This document shows, piece by piece, positions 48,881-57,334 of a stretch of 64,000 bases of DNA. The stretch covers positions 10,522,454-10,586,453 of the forward strand of contig JASSKH010000007.1 in assembly GCA_031763025.1 (NCBI GenBank). The letters are read 5' to 3'. How positions within the stretch are numbered: position 1 is the first letter of the stretch; the number at the start of each line of letters is the position of its first letter. The notes under the pieces were generated by a model. That model saw only the letters and a list, made by a program, of their open reading frames with translations, did not search any database and had not been told where the DNA came from. Made by a program: the position numbers and the translations under genes. The stretch is from Macrocystis pyrifera. Lineage: Eukaryota > Sar > Phaeophyceae > Laminariales > Laminariaceae.

Positions 48881-51800
48881 GTACGATTGTGTACGTTTGT
48901 AGCGTGCTCGTTGTATGCAGTAAACAGTTTAACTACCCCTCTTGGGCCTCCAGACGGGGAGAATGTCGACCAAGAAGCTGGTGATTGTAGAGCGGGCGTC
49001 TGGGGGTTACGGTGCAAGTTTTTGGTTTTACTCGCCGAGCTCTTCATCTACAAGGCAAGGTGTCGCGCAGCATGATGCTGCTCGTACTGACTGCGCGCTC
49101 GCAGCACACGGTAGATGATACCGCACTCATTAAAAAAACAATTTCACACCTCAAACAGATCATCCACAGATCATCCTATTCTCACAGTTCACGATCTAGG
49201 TCTTTCAGGGCAGATAGATAGACGGATCGATCTCTCATCTGTATGATCTAGCTCACGCTACCGGGTGGAAGCCGCGTAGTCTGCATGGTATAGGACATGT
49301 TTCCTGAGAGGGATCTGTACGGTACAGACCTTGCACAGCACCTCAGAACGGCACGTTAGGATCTAGATAGTCTATCTGTAGATGATCTGTCCGATGTGTG
49401 TCACTTTTGTTTCGTCGCTTTTTTTTCCTGGATCCTGCTACACTGGGGGCTGGCTGTTCATGGCCGAGCTATCCCATGTTTGAACACGGGATCCACGGCA
49501 GTGTGAGCTAGGTATCATAGCACGCTGTGAGACTGCGATGGCGCCCGCCAGAAAAGACGCTTTTCCCCGAATCGGGGTACCGAAAAATGTCATTCCGAGA
49601 AGTTTTCCCGTAGTCAAGGCCGTTTGGAGGTAACGTCGCCCTCCGGGCAGTCGATTTTCACGGACCGTTGCCGTATACGAGCCTTCAACTTCTTCTGTAT
49701 CCCTGTTGCAATAGCATGTCTAGTTTCGAGGGGGAAAATGTGCCAGGCATCTCACAGCTGGTGTGTTTTGTTTTGTTTTTCGAGCATAGTATATGCAGTA
49801 CCCACATTTCGATAACGAAGTAGATGAATTCAGAGTCGTGAGCCTTTTGCAGTATCGCTATCAGGAATGCTCATGCATAGAAGAGCGAACAGCACTGAGC
49901 AGCCGTATCCCAGTTGTTTTTTTAGCCTTAAACTCACGTGGAATGCGTTCCTGCTCCCGCCCCCCGACCCCCCCCCCCCGCCGCTCGCTCCTACATGTTT
50001 CCCTGCGCCGCGCACGATGCATGCATGCGGACCGTACACGCACGATGGGGGGATTTTGGCGGACTGGCAGATGCGAGATCGAGCTCAGGATAGCATCCCT
50101 CCTGCAGAAACACCTCGGGCACAGGCCCCGGCTTTTCATTCTCGGGATCATGTACCTCGGTGAGCGGCGTGGTGCTCTCTGCGTGTGGCTCGGCGCGCAC
50201 GGTCAGGCGCTACTTGTGCGGCGTGCTCTGCGATTGTCGGGGGTAGGCCTCACCGGGTTGCCAGTACCTATATATGTACCATAAGTAAGTGTTGCTCGAA
50301 AAGAGTCACATATTTTTGGCGGAGTGCTGTGGAGATGTGGGCCGAGGTGGAAGTGGAGGAGGGGGGGGGGGGGGGGGGGGGGGCAGGGAAGGAGATTTTT
50401 TTTCCTGGCCGATGCGCCGTCTATAGAATGATTTGTTTGTGGTGCGGGAGCGTATGCGTAACCCCCCACGCCATCGCTTGCCGTGTATCACCCCGTCTTC
50501 GCTGTCTGCCCGAAGTGGTCTATTTCTGCCAGGGTGAACGCTACGATGAAAACGACAGTGGCCAACTTCGTTCGACCATGATTCTGGTGTATTCAAGCAT
50601 ACGCGTGTGCTGCGTAACTGCAGCTATGACCTGCAGCGGTAGCGGTAGATTTCCACTCCGCGCAACATTCCGCTGTTGTCCCTGGCACGGGCTTCGGATA
50701 GATGTTTTGCTCGGGCCGCGATCATGTTTCTCGACCGCGTAAATGCTGCGCTGTTTATGGTGCCGCGTTGCACACCATCCTGTTCATGTCCAGGCAAGCC
50801 TCCGTGCCCCCCCCCTCTCCCCCCTTCTATCTTCTCAATGGTTTGTTTCCACCTGCCGGTTTTATCTCTGCGCTTGACCTCACACCCGCAGCCTCTCCTC
50901 CGTGTGTGCTCGCGTTTTCCGCCTCTTCCTTCTCGATGCGCCTTTTCTTGACCCTGCTTCCTGCGGGCGGTTAAAACTTGCGCAAACCCAGGCCTGCTGT
51001 TGTCCACCCTGATCAGTAATCACACGGCCCCGGTACTGTGCGTCTCGATCCTGATGCCCATCATCAGAGACTTCGGCGTCGAGAGCAGGTGCGGGATGGG
51101 AGGACCGGGGGGCGGGGCAGCTGACACCATCGCGTTCATGATTATTATGATCATCATGATGATGATGTTCTCACACTATAATAGCGAGTTTCCTTTACAT
51201 CATGGTGGAGCGGGGCGGGCGGGGGTCAGGGTGTGTATCACGGCGAATCATTCGGCGTCTCGTCGTAGTCGTCGGGACCTGCGTCGATTGCAAAAGGGTA
51301 TAGATCCCCAACTGACCAGAGAAGTTATAGCGGTCATTGCCGGCCGCAATCGTGATGATTCCATCGTTGTTGTCGTGCGTGTCGGCGGAGCGCTGACCCC
51401 CAATTGATCGAGCACCTGTCTCTGCTTTCGTGACCGGACCGTGGGTAGGCACCTCAGCACGGACGGGTCAACTCTCACCAACTCGCTTTTGCCCCACGTC
51501 ATTGTACGCGCGACGCATTTGTTTCTGTTCTGACGCGGTGGCGGTGGTGCAGGTTTGCCAAGACTCTGCTGCTGGGGCTAGCGTTCGCCTGTAACTTCGG
51601 GGGCATGGTGACGCCGATCTCGTCAATGCAGAACGTGGTTGCCCGGCAGGCACTCGAGGCGAGAGCAACGCGTGACCCGGCTGGGAGGGAGGAAGAGAAG
51701 GAGCAGGGAAACGTTTGTTTTTGCTGTTGTATCGCTCCCGTCGGTATTGCACTGTCTTTTACCGTCTTCCCCTAGAGCTCTACCCCCCCGAGTGGTCGAA

Positions 51801-54800
51801 ATCTTCGCGAGCTCTTTTCACGACAGGGGCACCTGCCTTCGTGATCCGAAAAATGCGGCTGAGCCCCCCCACTCAACCCTATCCCCCCCCACCCCACTCG
51901 ACCCGACCCCCACCCCCACTCCCGCCCCCTCCCCCGCCGCCATCCTCCCCCCTATCCCAACCCACCACCTCCCCCGGCTTGCAGAACGCTGGACTGACGA
52001 TAAGCTTCGGCATCTGGATAGCGGTGGGTCTCCCGTTCTGCCTGCTCGGCGTGCTCGTGGCGTGGTGCTTGCTGTGCATCATCGTGCGCCCGACGGACGT
52101 CGACCACATCCCGATGATCGTGTACTCTAGGGGCGACGTCCTGTCGCGTAAGAACGTCTTCATCGTGTCGCTGACGCTGCTGACGATTTTCGGGTGGAGC
52201 ACGATTGGGGCGACGGAGGACTTCTTCGGGGACCTAGGCATCATCGCCCTCCTGTTCATCGTCATCGCCTTCGGCTCGGGCATTCTCAGCGAGGCAAAGC
52301 CTTTTATGTTTCGAGTTTTGGTGTTTGTGTTTGGGGTTCGTTTTCGGATATGATGTTGGTTTTTGGTTTAGGTTTTCGGTTTTGGTTTTCGGTGTTGGTT
52401 TTGGTTTTGGTGTTGGTTTCCTTTGACTTCGCTTGGTTTTGTTTAGGTTCGTTTCGGTTCGGTTTCGGCTTGATTCGTTCCGTGTGATTTCGTTTCGTTT
52501 TGCAGTCCTGTGGTATTTGTTGTTGTGCTCTCCCCCGAGGATTTTTTCGGGCTGCTGTTCCGTGCAGAGCTGTGCTGAACGGCTGTTCTGCACGGCGCTT
52601 CTTTCTTGTGTCTTTTTTCCGCACCGAAACAACGGCACCCGTCTGTTCCGACCAATAAAAAGTGCGACCCATTGGCGCACCGCATACTTTGGGGTAACGG
52701 GGCTATTCTAAGAGCTGCCCCCGGTAGCCTTCGCGGGGTCTGGTGAAGGTGCCTCATTGAGCCGTTGCCTTTTTTACAGAGAGAGAGGGAGAGAGAGAGA
52801 CCGGAGAGCGGGAGGTGTACGGCACGTCGTGGAACAATAGATGACAGGACGGATAGATCATGCCATCACGAGACTGCTGACTCGGCGGGATGATGGAAGG
52901 AAAGATCTCAGCCCGCCGCGAGCGGGAACCATTCTTTGTCACCCGATCCACGAGGGGAGAGAGTCCTGTCGGGCGGGCGGCCGCCGGCTTTTCGATGAGC
53001 GTTTGGGAAGCGCGGTTCGATCGTGGGCCGGATAGCGGCTTGCTTGTGTCGTCCGTGGCTCCGTTGTCCTCCGTGTCGCCTAGCGTATTCTTCGGGACGT
53101 GTCCGAGACGCTGGTGGGTGTCTATTTCTGCCCCCCGACTCCCGCCGCTCCCTCACCCCTCGTGCCACTAACGTTTTTCTGTGTCGCTTTGGCTTCGTAT
53201 TTCCTGTCCCTCAGGTAGACTTCAACTCGTTCTCGTGGCACACCCTGTTCCTTCTAGGCGGGGGCAACGTCCTCGGCAAGGCGATCGCCTCCAGCCAGCT
53301 GCTGGACTACCTGGCGCACTGCATCGTACCTCTCTTGCCCGAGGTATGGCATGTACATTGTACGCATGCCCCCTCCTCCCCCCCCCCCCCCCCCCCCCCC
53401 CCCCCGGCCCTTTGCGGCAATTACGCCTTGTAAATATGGCTGGCTGTCTTGTAGATATGGCGGCAGTGACGTGGCGTTTTGGCGTTGCGACTGGAGAGGG
53501 AATGGTGGTGTCCCCGCGAGAGGTTAATGCGCCATCGTCTGACCAGGCGCTAAGACCCGATGTAGCGCGCGAGCGCGGATTTTTATCTGGTGAGCTTGGG
53601 TGCGGCGAAATCTTACTGACACTGACGGCCCGGTCGTGAAGGGTTCCCCCACCCTTTGCCTTACTCTCCCCCCCCGCATCGGTCGCCTTATTGACGGCCC
53701 CGGTAGAATGTTGACGGTGGACCCGCCGGAAAAAATCGTATATTATACTGCGATTCGACTCGCCTCGCCCCCACCCACACCCCCGGCCCCCGGCCCCGCC
53801 CCAACCCCTTCAACGGCTTGTTTTCGCGCCCAGGACAACCGTTTCCTTCTTCTGGTGGAGGTGGTATCGGTGACGATGTGCATCTCGACGTTTGTCAGCC
53901 ACACTGTGGCGGCCCTCATCCTCATGCCCATCATAGTCGAGGCGAGATACACGGGCCTACCTCGGGAGGCAGGGGATGGCAGGGACGGGGGGGGAGGGGG
54001 GTGCTCGTGTTATGCATGGCCGTAGTTGTATGTCCATAGACCCTTGCATCCCTCAAATGCCGGAACGGAGCAGGGGTGAGAGAGTTATATCATACCATCC
54101 GGCGAAAATCGATGTCATGTTTGGGAACCGCGCGAGATTTTGGTACGCGCGAGCCCGAGACAGCCGCCATGACCGTCGGCGAAACGTTTTTGCGGGCGTC
54201 ATGCCAAAACTCTTTTTTGGTGGCAGTACGAGGCGACTCTTGAAAAGAGTTAAATCTTGTGAAGCAACCCTTTTTTTTATACTGCAGTAGCTATCCAACT
54301 CTACGTTACTTTTTGAACCAGTTGGTTCCCGACTGTGGATACGTGAGTACCGCCATAAAGGGGCTAGACACCATCTCAATTACCCCTTTTTCTCAGGGTA
54401 GAGCCGCAAAGTTACACAACATTGCCCGCGTCGCGTGTCGAACGAAGGCAATGGAAGAGAGCGAAAAGGCGCCGACAAGCAGCAGCGCTCAGAACCCCAA
54501 GTAGAGACCCTTCCCCTTCTCTCCCCTCCCCCCCCACCCCGCTTCTCCTTCCCAAATAAGCGCCAACAAACGATACGCTCGGAGCGTTGCGTGGAAGACC
54601 CCCCGCCTCCCCTCCCTCCCAATTAAGCGCCGAGTGACGTTTTTCTTCAACCATCCCGTCCCCTTCCCAACTTGATGTTCCACGACCCCCGCGACTTGGG
54701 TGGTTCCCAACATCACAGGTTGGCGTCAAATGTGGAAACCCCGTTCTGCTGGGGATGGGGGCGGCGCTGGCTGTCTCTTCCGGGTGCGCGCTGCCGTTTT

Positions 54801-55018
54801 CGTCGTTCCCCAACGTGACGTCGCTGCTGGTGACGGACGACTACAACCGCAAGTACTTGGTGGTGCGAGATTTCGTGGCGTCGGGCCTGCCCATGTCCGC
54901 CGCGTCTGTCGCGATGATCTGCACGCTCGGGTACGGGCTGATCGACTGGATCATGATCCCGCGGGTCATGATCTTGACGGACGATGACGGAGAATTCGAC
55001 GTCGACCCCGCTCGATGA
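34181..55018 (+). CDS. SPX-SLC13 (Pho87/90/91-type) phosphate transporter, 18 exons, complete
   Basis: Exons: 34181-34240, 38626-38728, 39614-39813, 41114-41203, 41618-41682, 42383-42553, 43931-44004, 44605-44726, 45931-45989, 46648-46772, 48675-48780, 50071-50159, 50992-51088, 51553-51658, 51985-52293, 53215-53343, 53834-53941, 54719-55018. Every phase fits; 770 residues. Exons 1-8 give an SPX domain, the inositol-polyphosphate sensor: MKYGKQL start, KYLAYGKIKRMLKRY, and the lysine cluster GFRKIVKKYDK; exon 3 is a Ser/Gly-rich linker. Exons 9-18 give an SLC13-type transporter with many membrane helices: LWVTEAIPYFVTALLIP, the substrate/cation motif SNHTAP, GGMVTPISSMQN, then in the second half GGGNVLGKAI, FVSHTVAALILMPI and SSGCALPFSSFPN. 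Expected role: phosphate import or vacuolar export gated by phosphate status; direction and membrane are unknown. Introns 2, 6, 14, 15 and 17 begin with GC. Introns carry SINEs, MITEs and R1 repeats. Confidence 0.93.
34635..34673. repeat. CTG microsatellite
   Basis: About a dozen uninterrupted CTG triplets preceded by TGTTGT, in intron 1 of the transporter gene. Confidence 0.9.
35401..35837. mobile_element. MITE-A copy 1, split by a SINE
   Basis: The left inverted repeat TTACGGGGGACCATAGTAAA (35401 on) and the right repeat (ending CCCCCGTAA at about 35837) enclose SINE S2. Without the SINE the element would be about 110-120 bases, like copies 2 and 3. The interior ACCAAATATTGTTGGTAAAA is shared with the other copies. 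Confidence 0.85.
35478..35811 (-). mobile_element. tRNA-derived SINE, copy S2, inserted in MITE-A1
   Basis: On the minus strand the tRNA-like head with A and B boxes lies at about 35811-35725, the body runs to 35523, and a poly(A)-like tail (plus-strand T run at 35478-35515) ends it. The A-rich tail supports retroposition. Confidence 0.87.
35844..35963. mobile_element. MITE-A copy 2
   Basis: A 120-base element with inverted repeats: TTACGGAGGGCCATAGTCAG at the left and its mirror ending GGCCCCCCGTGA at the right. It stands next to copy 1, separated by a few bases of ATATA. Confidence 0.88.
36272..36687 (-). mobile_element. tRNA-derived SINE, copy S3, interrupted by MITE-A3
   Basis: The head (36687-36595) has an A box TGGCTTGGTAGG and a B box GGTTCGAGTCTC. 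The anticodon-arm region carries a small insertion relative to S1 and S2. The body continues on both sides of MITE-A3 and ends at 36272. Confidence 0.87.
36453..36558. mobile_element. MITE-A copy 3, inserted in SINE S3
   Basis: Inverted repeats TTACGGGGGGGCATAGTAAA at the left and the mirror ending TTTACTATGGTCCCCCATAA at the right. The SINE body resumes immediately on each side. Confidence 0.88.
37243..37735 (+). repeat. Repeat R1, copy b, ending in a C tract
   Basis: It starts GCCGCTCACTACGTGAGC, continues through GGGTACCG, the TGCTGTCTCTGGAAGTGG box and GCGGTTCTTAGTAGGATGC, and ends CGAGTACCCCCCCC. It lies in intron 1 of the transporter gene. Confidence 0.88.
37740..38029 (+). repeat. Repeat R1' with an internal 97-base tandem duplication
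   Basis: The GAGAGCCCAATTGTTGGAGG module is followed by two near-identical 97-base units at 37836-37932 and 37933-38029. Another R1' copy lies at 48218-48402 and a partial one at 12478-12612. Copies here and at 48097-48360 keep a shared reading frame around RNESPIVGGVSI and SRKGCVVNGQMT, which may be a transposase remnant or chance. Confidence 0.8.
38040..38597 (+). repeat. Repeat R1, copy c, longest copy, C tract adjoining the exon 2 acceptor
   Basis: It starts GGTTGGGTTGGCGTCG and contains all R1 boxes. It ends in a C run at 38580-38596 that merges into the pyrimidine tract of the exon 2 acceptor at 38625. The length of about 560 bases is my best estimate of a full R1. Confidence 0.88.
39266..39475. 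repeat. Pyrimidine-rich CCCACC/CCAACC tract
   Basis: Imperfect C-rich repeats (CCCCAACCCC, ACCACCACC) in intron 2, about 140 bases before exon 3. There is no coding sense. Confidence 0.8.
39848..40395 (-). repeat. Repeat R1, copy d, reverse orientation
   Basis: Read on the minus strand it starts GGTTGGGTTGGCGTCG (near 40380) and ends at the CATGCATGATATCGAGA box near 39930. A G-rich run follows on the plus strand, beginning about 35 bases after the exon 3 donor. A separate G run at about 40394-40427 flanks its start. Confidence 0.87.
40740..40776. repeat. GGT microsatellite
   Basis: GGT/GGC triplets in intron 3 of the transporter gene. Confidence 0.8.
42010..42052. repeat. CCCT microsatellite
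   Basis: About ten CCCT repeats in intron 5. An interrupted form recurs at about 42166-42200. Confidence 0.9.
44757..45122 (-). repeat. Repeat R1, copy e, reverse orientation
   Basis: It carries the R1 boxes CATGCATG-GCCGTAGTCG, GCGCGAAGCGCCGTGA and CCACTTCCAG-GACAGCAATGG. It lacks the first roughly 190 bases of the long copy. Its C-end (G runs at about 44759-44800) begins about 30 bases after the exon 8 donor. Confidence 0.87.
45748..45800. repeat. GTT microsatellite
   Basis: About fifteen GTT/GCT triplets in intron 8. The antisense frame reads poly-Asn and is not a gene. Confidence 0.9.
46172..46446 (+). repeat. Repeat R1, copy f
   Basis: A diverged copy: GATGCTGCCATCCGCATGCA, GCGAGCGGTTCTTAGTAG, GGCGCTTCGCGCTTGGTGCA, GCGGCCATGCAT, then a C run at about 46430-46445. 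It lies in intron 9. Confidence 0.85.
47650..47890 (-). mobile_element. MITE-B copy 1 (intron 10)
   Basis: Compared in reverse with 49156-49395 it shares GATCTTTCAGGGCA, GGGTGG-AGCCG, CTGCATGGT, CATG-TTCCTG, AACGGCA-GTTAGGATCTA and AGATGATCT in the same order. Its ends contain GATCATCTGTAGATC-like inverted repeats. No protein is encoded. Confidence 0.7.
48218..48402 (+). repeat. Repeat R1', copy ending in a C tract
   Basis: It matches 37740-37918 from GGAAGGGGATAA through CAACGTAATGAGAGCCCAAT and GGATGCGTGGTCAATGGTCA. It ends in an 18-base C run at about 48385-48402. It lies in intron 10. Confidence 0.85.
48850..48879. repeat. C homopolymer of about 29 bases
   Basis: An uninterrupted C run about 70 bases after the exon 11 donor. 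Comparable runs lie in other introns of this gene (G at 50359-50382, C at 53380-53405). Confidence 0.9.
49156..49395 (+). mobile_element. MITE-B copy 2 (intron 11)
   Basis: Inverted repeats ACAGATCATCCACAGATCAT at the left and the mirror of ACAGATCATCTACAGATAGA at the right. The interior is homologous to the copy in intron 10, in opposite orientation. Confidence 0.75.
52330..52495. repeat. GGTTTT/GTTTCG-rich imperfect repeat
   Basis: T/G-rich hexamer-like repeats (GGTTTTGGTTTTGG, TTCGGTTTCGG) in intron 15. They resemble some telomere repeats in composition but are irregular and inside a gene. Confidence 0.75.
53985..54075 (-). repeat. Repeat R1, copy g, short fragment, reverse orientation
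   Basis: Only the terminal 75 or so bases of R1 (ATGCATGGCCGTAGT to CGGAACGGAGCA), preceded on the plus strand by G runs that start about 45 bases after the GC donor of exon 17. Confidence 0.8.
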
Positions 55019-57334
55019 CATGCCCACTTGGGTATGATGACGCATTCCAGCGCCCCCCCCCCACCCACCCCTCCCACCCTCCCTCCCACCCCACCCGTTC
55101 CTGCCTCCCTTCCTCCTACCCCCCGCCCTTCCTCTTTGGAGCAATTGGCATCGAGTGGTAAGGGCAGACGGAAATCTACAGTAATTTTTGTCCCTTCCGC
55201 TTTGGCCGTGGGCGGCGCTACGCGCATGGAGTGGTTGCTTTGGGCGGCGACCGATGGGTGGGTACTTGTTGTTCTGCTGGTGCACGGCCAAGAGCGCTAG
55301 ATGTGGTCATGGCAAGAGAATTTCGAAGTTTCAAGTTTTGTCTCCAGGGACAAGATTAAGGTTGTGTGCGCGTGCTCTGTCGACCATACGGGCGCACGGT
55401 AAGCATGTGTGTACTCGAACGCTGTGTACCTTGTCTGATTGACCGGATGCAGTATATGTATTGAGCAGGCGGTGCGCATAATACGCAAACCGCCTTGAGC
55501 AATAAGGGTTTATGGAGAGGAGTTGGGGCGGAGAGGGAGGGAGGAGGAGGGGGGGGGGAGACCTTAGTATCGAAGGCGTTTAAGCACGCGTTCAATCGCC
55601 TTTGCTACACAGTCGCGGTTTCTTCCGCGCCGTGTGTGCAAAGTGTGTATGCCGAAGAGCTGAAAAGGTTTCAAACGAGGCGTTTTTAACAAGGGGAGTG
55701 TTGGTCGTGGCGGTCGCGTATTTTGAGCATGTATGTGATTTTTCGATCACGACGATGCTGTAACACCGTGGATACGTAGATTGTGTGGAGCGGGCAGCCA
55801 TTGCAGGCCACAGGCAGTTTTTTCCGCCTGCTGTAAGGGGGCTATCAGCATGTATTTCTTCGTTTTGTATTTAAGGGCTGTATTGTTGCAGTTCACGCGC
55901 TTGATGTGACTCCCCAGTATCCGGGAGGTGTCCTGTCGATAATTGATCGGTGGTATGATAGGCATGTGTGTTGTTTCTTGTATATCAGGCGGCATGACTC
56001 GTGCGCACGTGGAGTGACACGCGAGTTCCCACGCCTGCTTTGATATCCTCTGACTTGACAGCTTGCGGTATCACATGCCCTCCGTGGTTTGATACGCACC
56101 GACTTTTGAGGTGCAGTCTTTCTAGAGAACGACACACATTTTTTCACAAAGTTTAAAGTACAACGTATTGGATAATCGTGTCCGTTTTTCGTGCTCACGG
56201 GAACGGACGTAAGTAACAAGGTCGAGACACGCGCGCACGCAGAGAGAACCTCTGCGGAAAATTGCGACCGCCCCCCCCTTCCGCGCGCGCGCGCCCAACG
56301 TTCGCTCCTTTTGTTGCAATAACCAGCAGTAGAAATACCACAAACACTGGCCGGGGGGGGCTATGACGACAGACCGCTGCCGTAGTGTAGGCTACTGCTG
56401 CTGCGGGCGGCAGCGGCGGCTACTGTCCATCGTGCAGGAGGTGGGCCGGCTTGATGGAGGTATCGTATAACGGAAAGGGGCAAAGGTTGTGGGGGGCGAT
56501 TTGCACGTGTGTGTGCTCGTGTCTTGCTTGGCATCGCCACGCCGTGACGAGGCGTAGACCCTGCTGGGGGTGCGCCGCACGGGTTCGTTGCCGGATCGCT
56601 TCGGCGTGTTTTCCAGGTGGAGCGCTTTGATATACCTGGTAGGTGTTGTATAGCCAAACGGTCGTGACGTACGTTATTGCCGTGCTAGTAAGGATGACTG
56701 CCGCGTGCACGTGAATGAAGCGCAGCGGTTATTGCTAAACATCGCGAAAGTGCTAGTAAGCGCAAGGAATCTGAAAACGCATTGGGACATTTATCATAGC
56801 CGGTGGACCGATGGATGCTGCAACACGCACGACGGCGAAGGTGCAAAGCCACGACCATAAGGATGGTGAAGATGCACGTGATCATAATCACCATGATGAT
56901 CACGGCAACGACGATGACGATGGTGTTGATGACGAGGACAACCGTGATGGCAACAATGGCAATGATGGCGACGAAGCATGCAGGCGATTTTATTCGCGGC
57001 ATCCCATGCACAGGCTTAGTCGTCGCCTTTGTCTCTTATTCATATCCAAATAGGCGTTACGTAGACCGCCGCCCCCCAAACAGTGTATGCTACGAACATT
57101 TGCATCAGGCGATATCCCCGACAACCAAAACGTAAAAGAGTTCATTTTTTTTTTCACAATCTCACAAGTGCGGTGCGCCTTTCACGCAGGACGCCTTTAC
57201 AACGGTTTCACGGCGAACACCACGACATCAACGCGCCGGGAAAGCTCAAACCCGCTACCCGCAGCCCGCAGCTGTGTGTGACAAAAACCACACCGTCGGC
57301 GTAACAAGCAAACGGGGCAAAAAATCGAGGACTT
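55019..57334. other. Region between the convergent transporter and LdpA genes
   Basis: No gene is recognised. It should hold the 3' untranslated regions of both genes. A pyrimidine-rich run lies at 55050-55135. The plus frame at 56811-57053 is His/Asp/Asn-rich, from a GATGATCACGG-type simple repeat, and is not taken as coding. Confidence 0.6.

Noticed and set aside
52330..52495. Interstitial telomere repeat
   Set aside because: The T/G-rich units are irregular (GGTTTT, GGTGTT, TTCGG) and lie in an intron between two conserved exons.
56811..57053. His/Asp/Asn-rich plus-strand frame that looks like a metal-binding peptide
   Set aside because: It derives from a GATGATCACGG-type simple repeat; adjacent frames are equally open and there is no conservation evidence.
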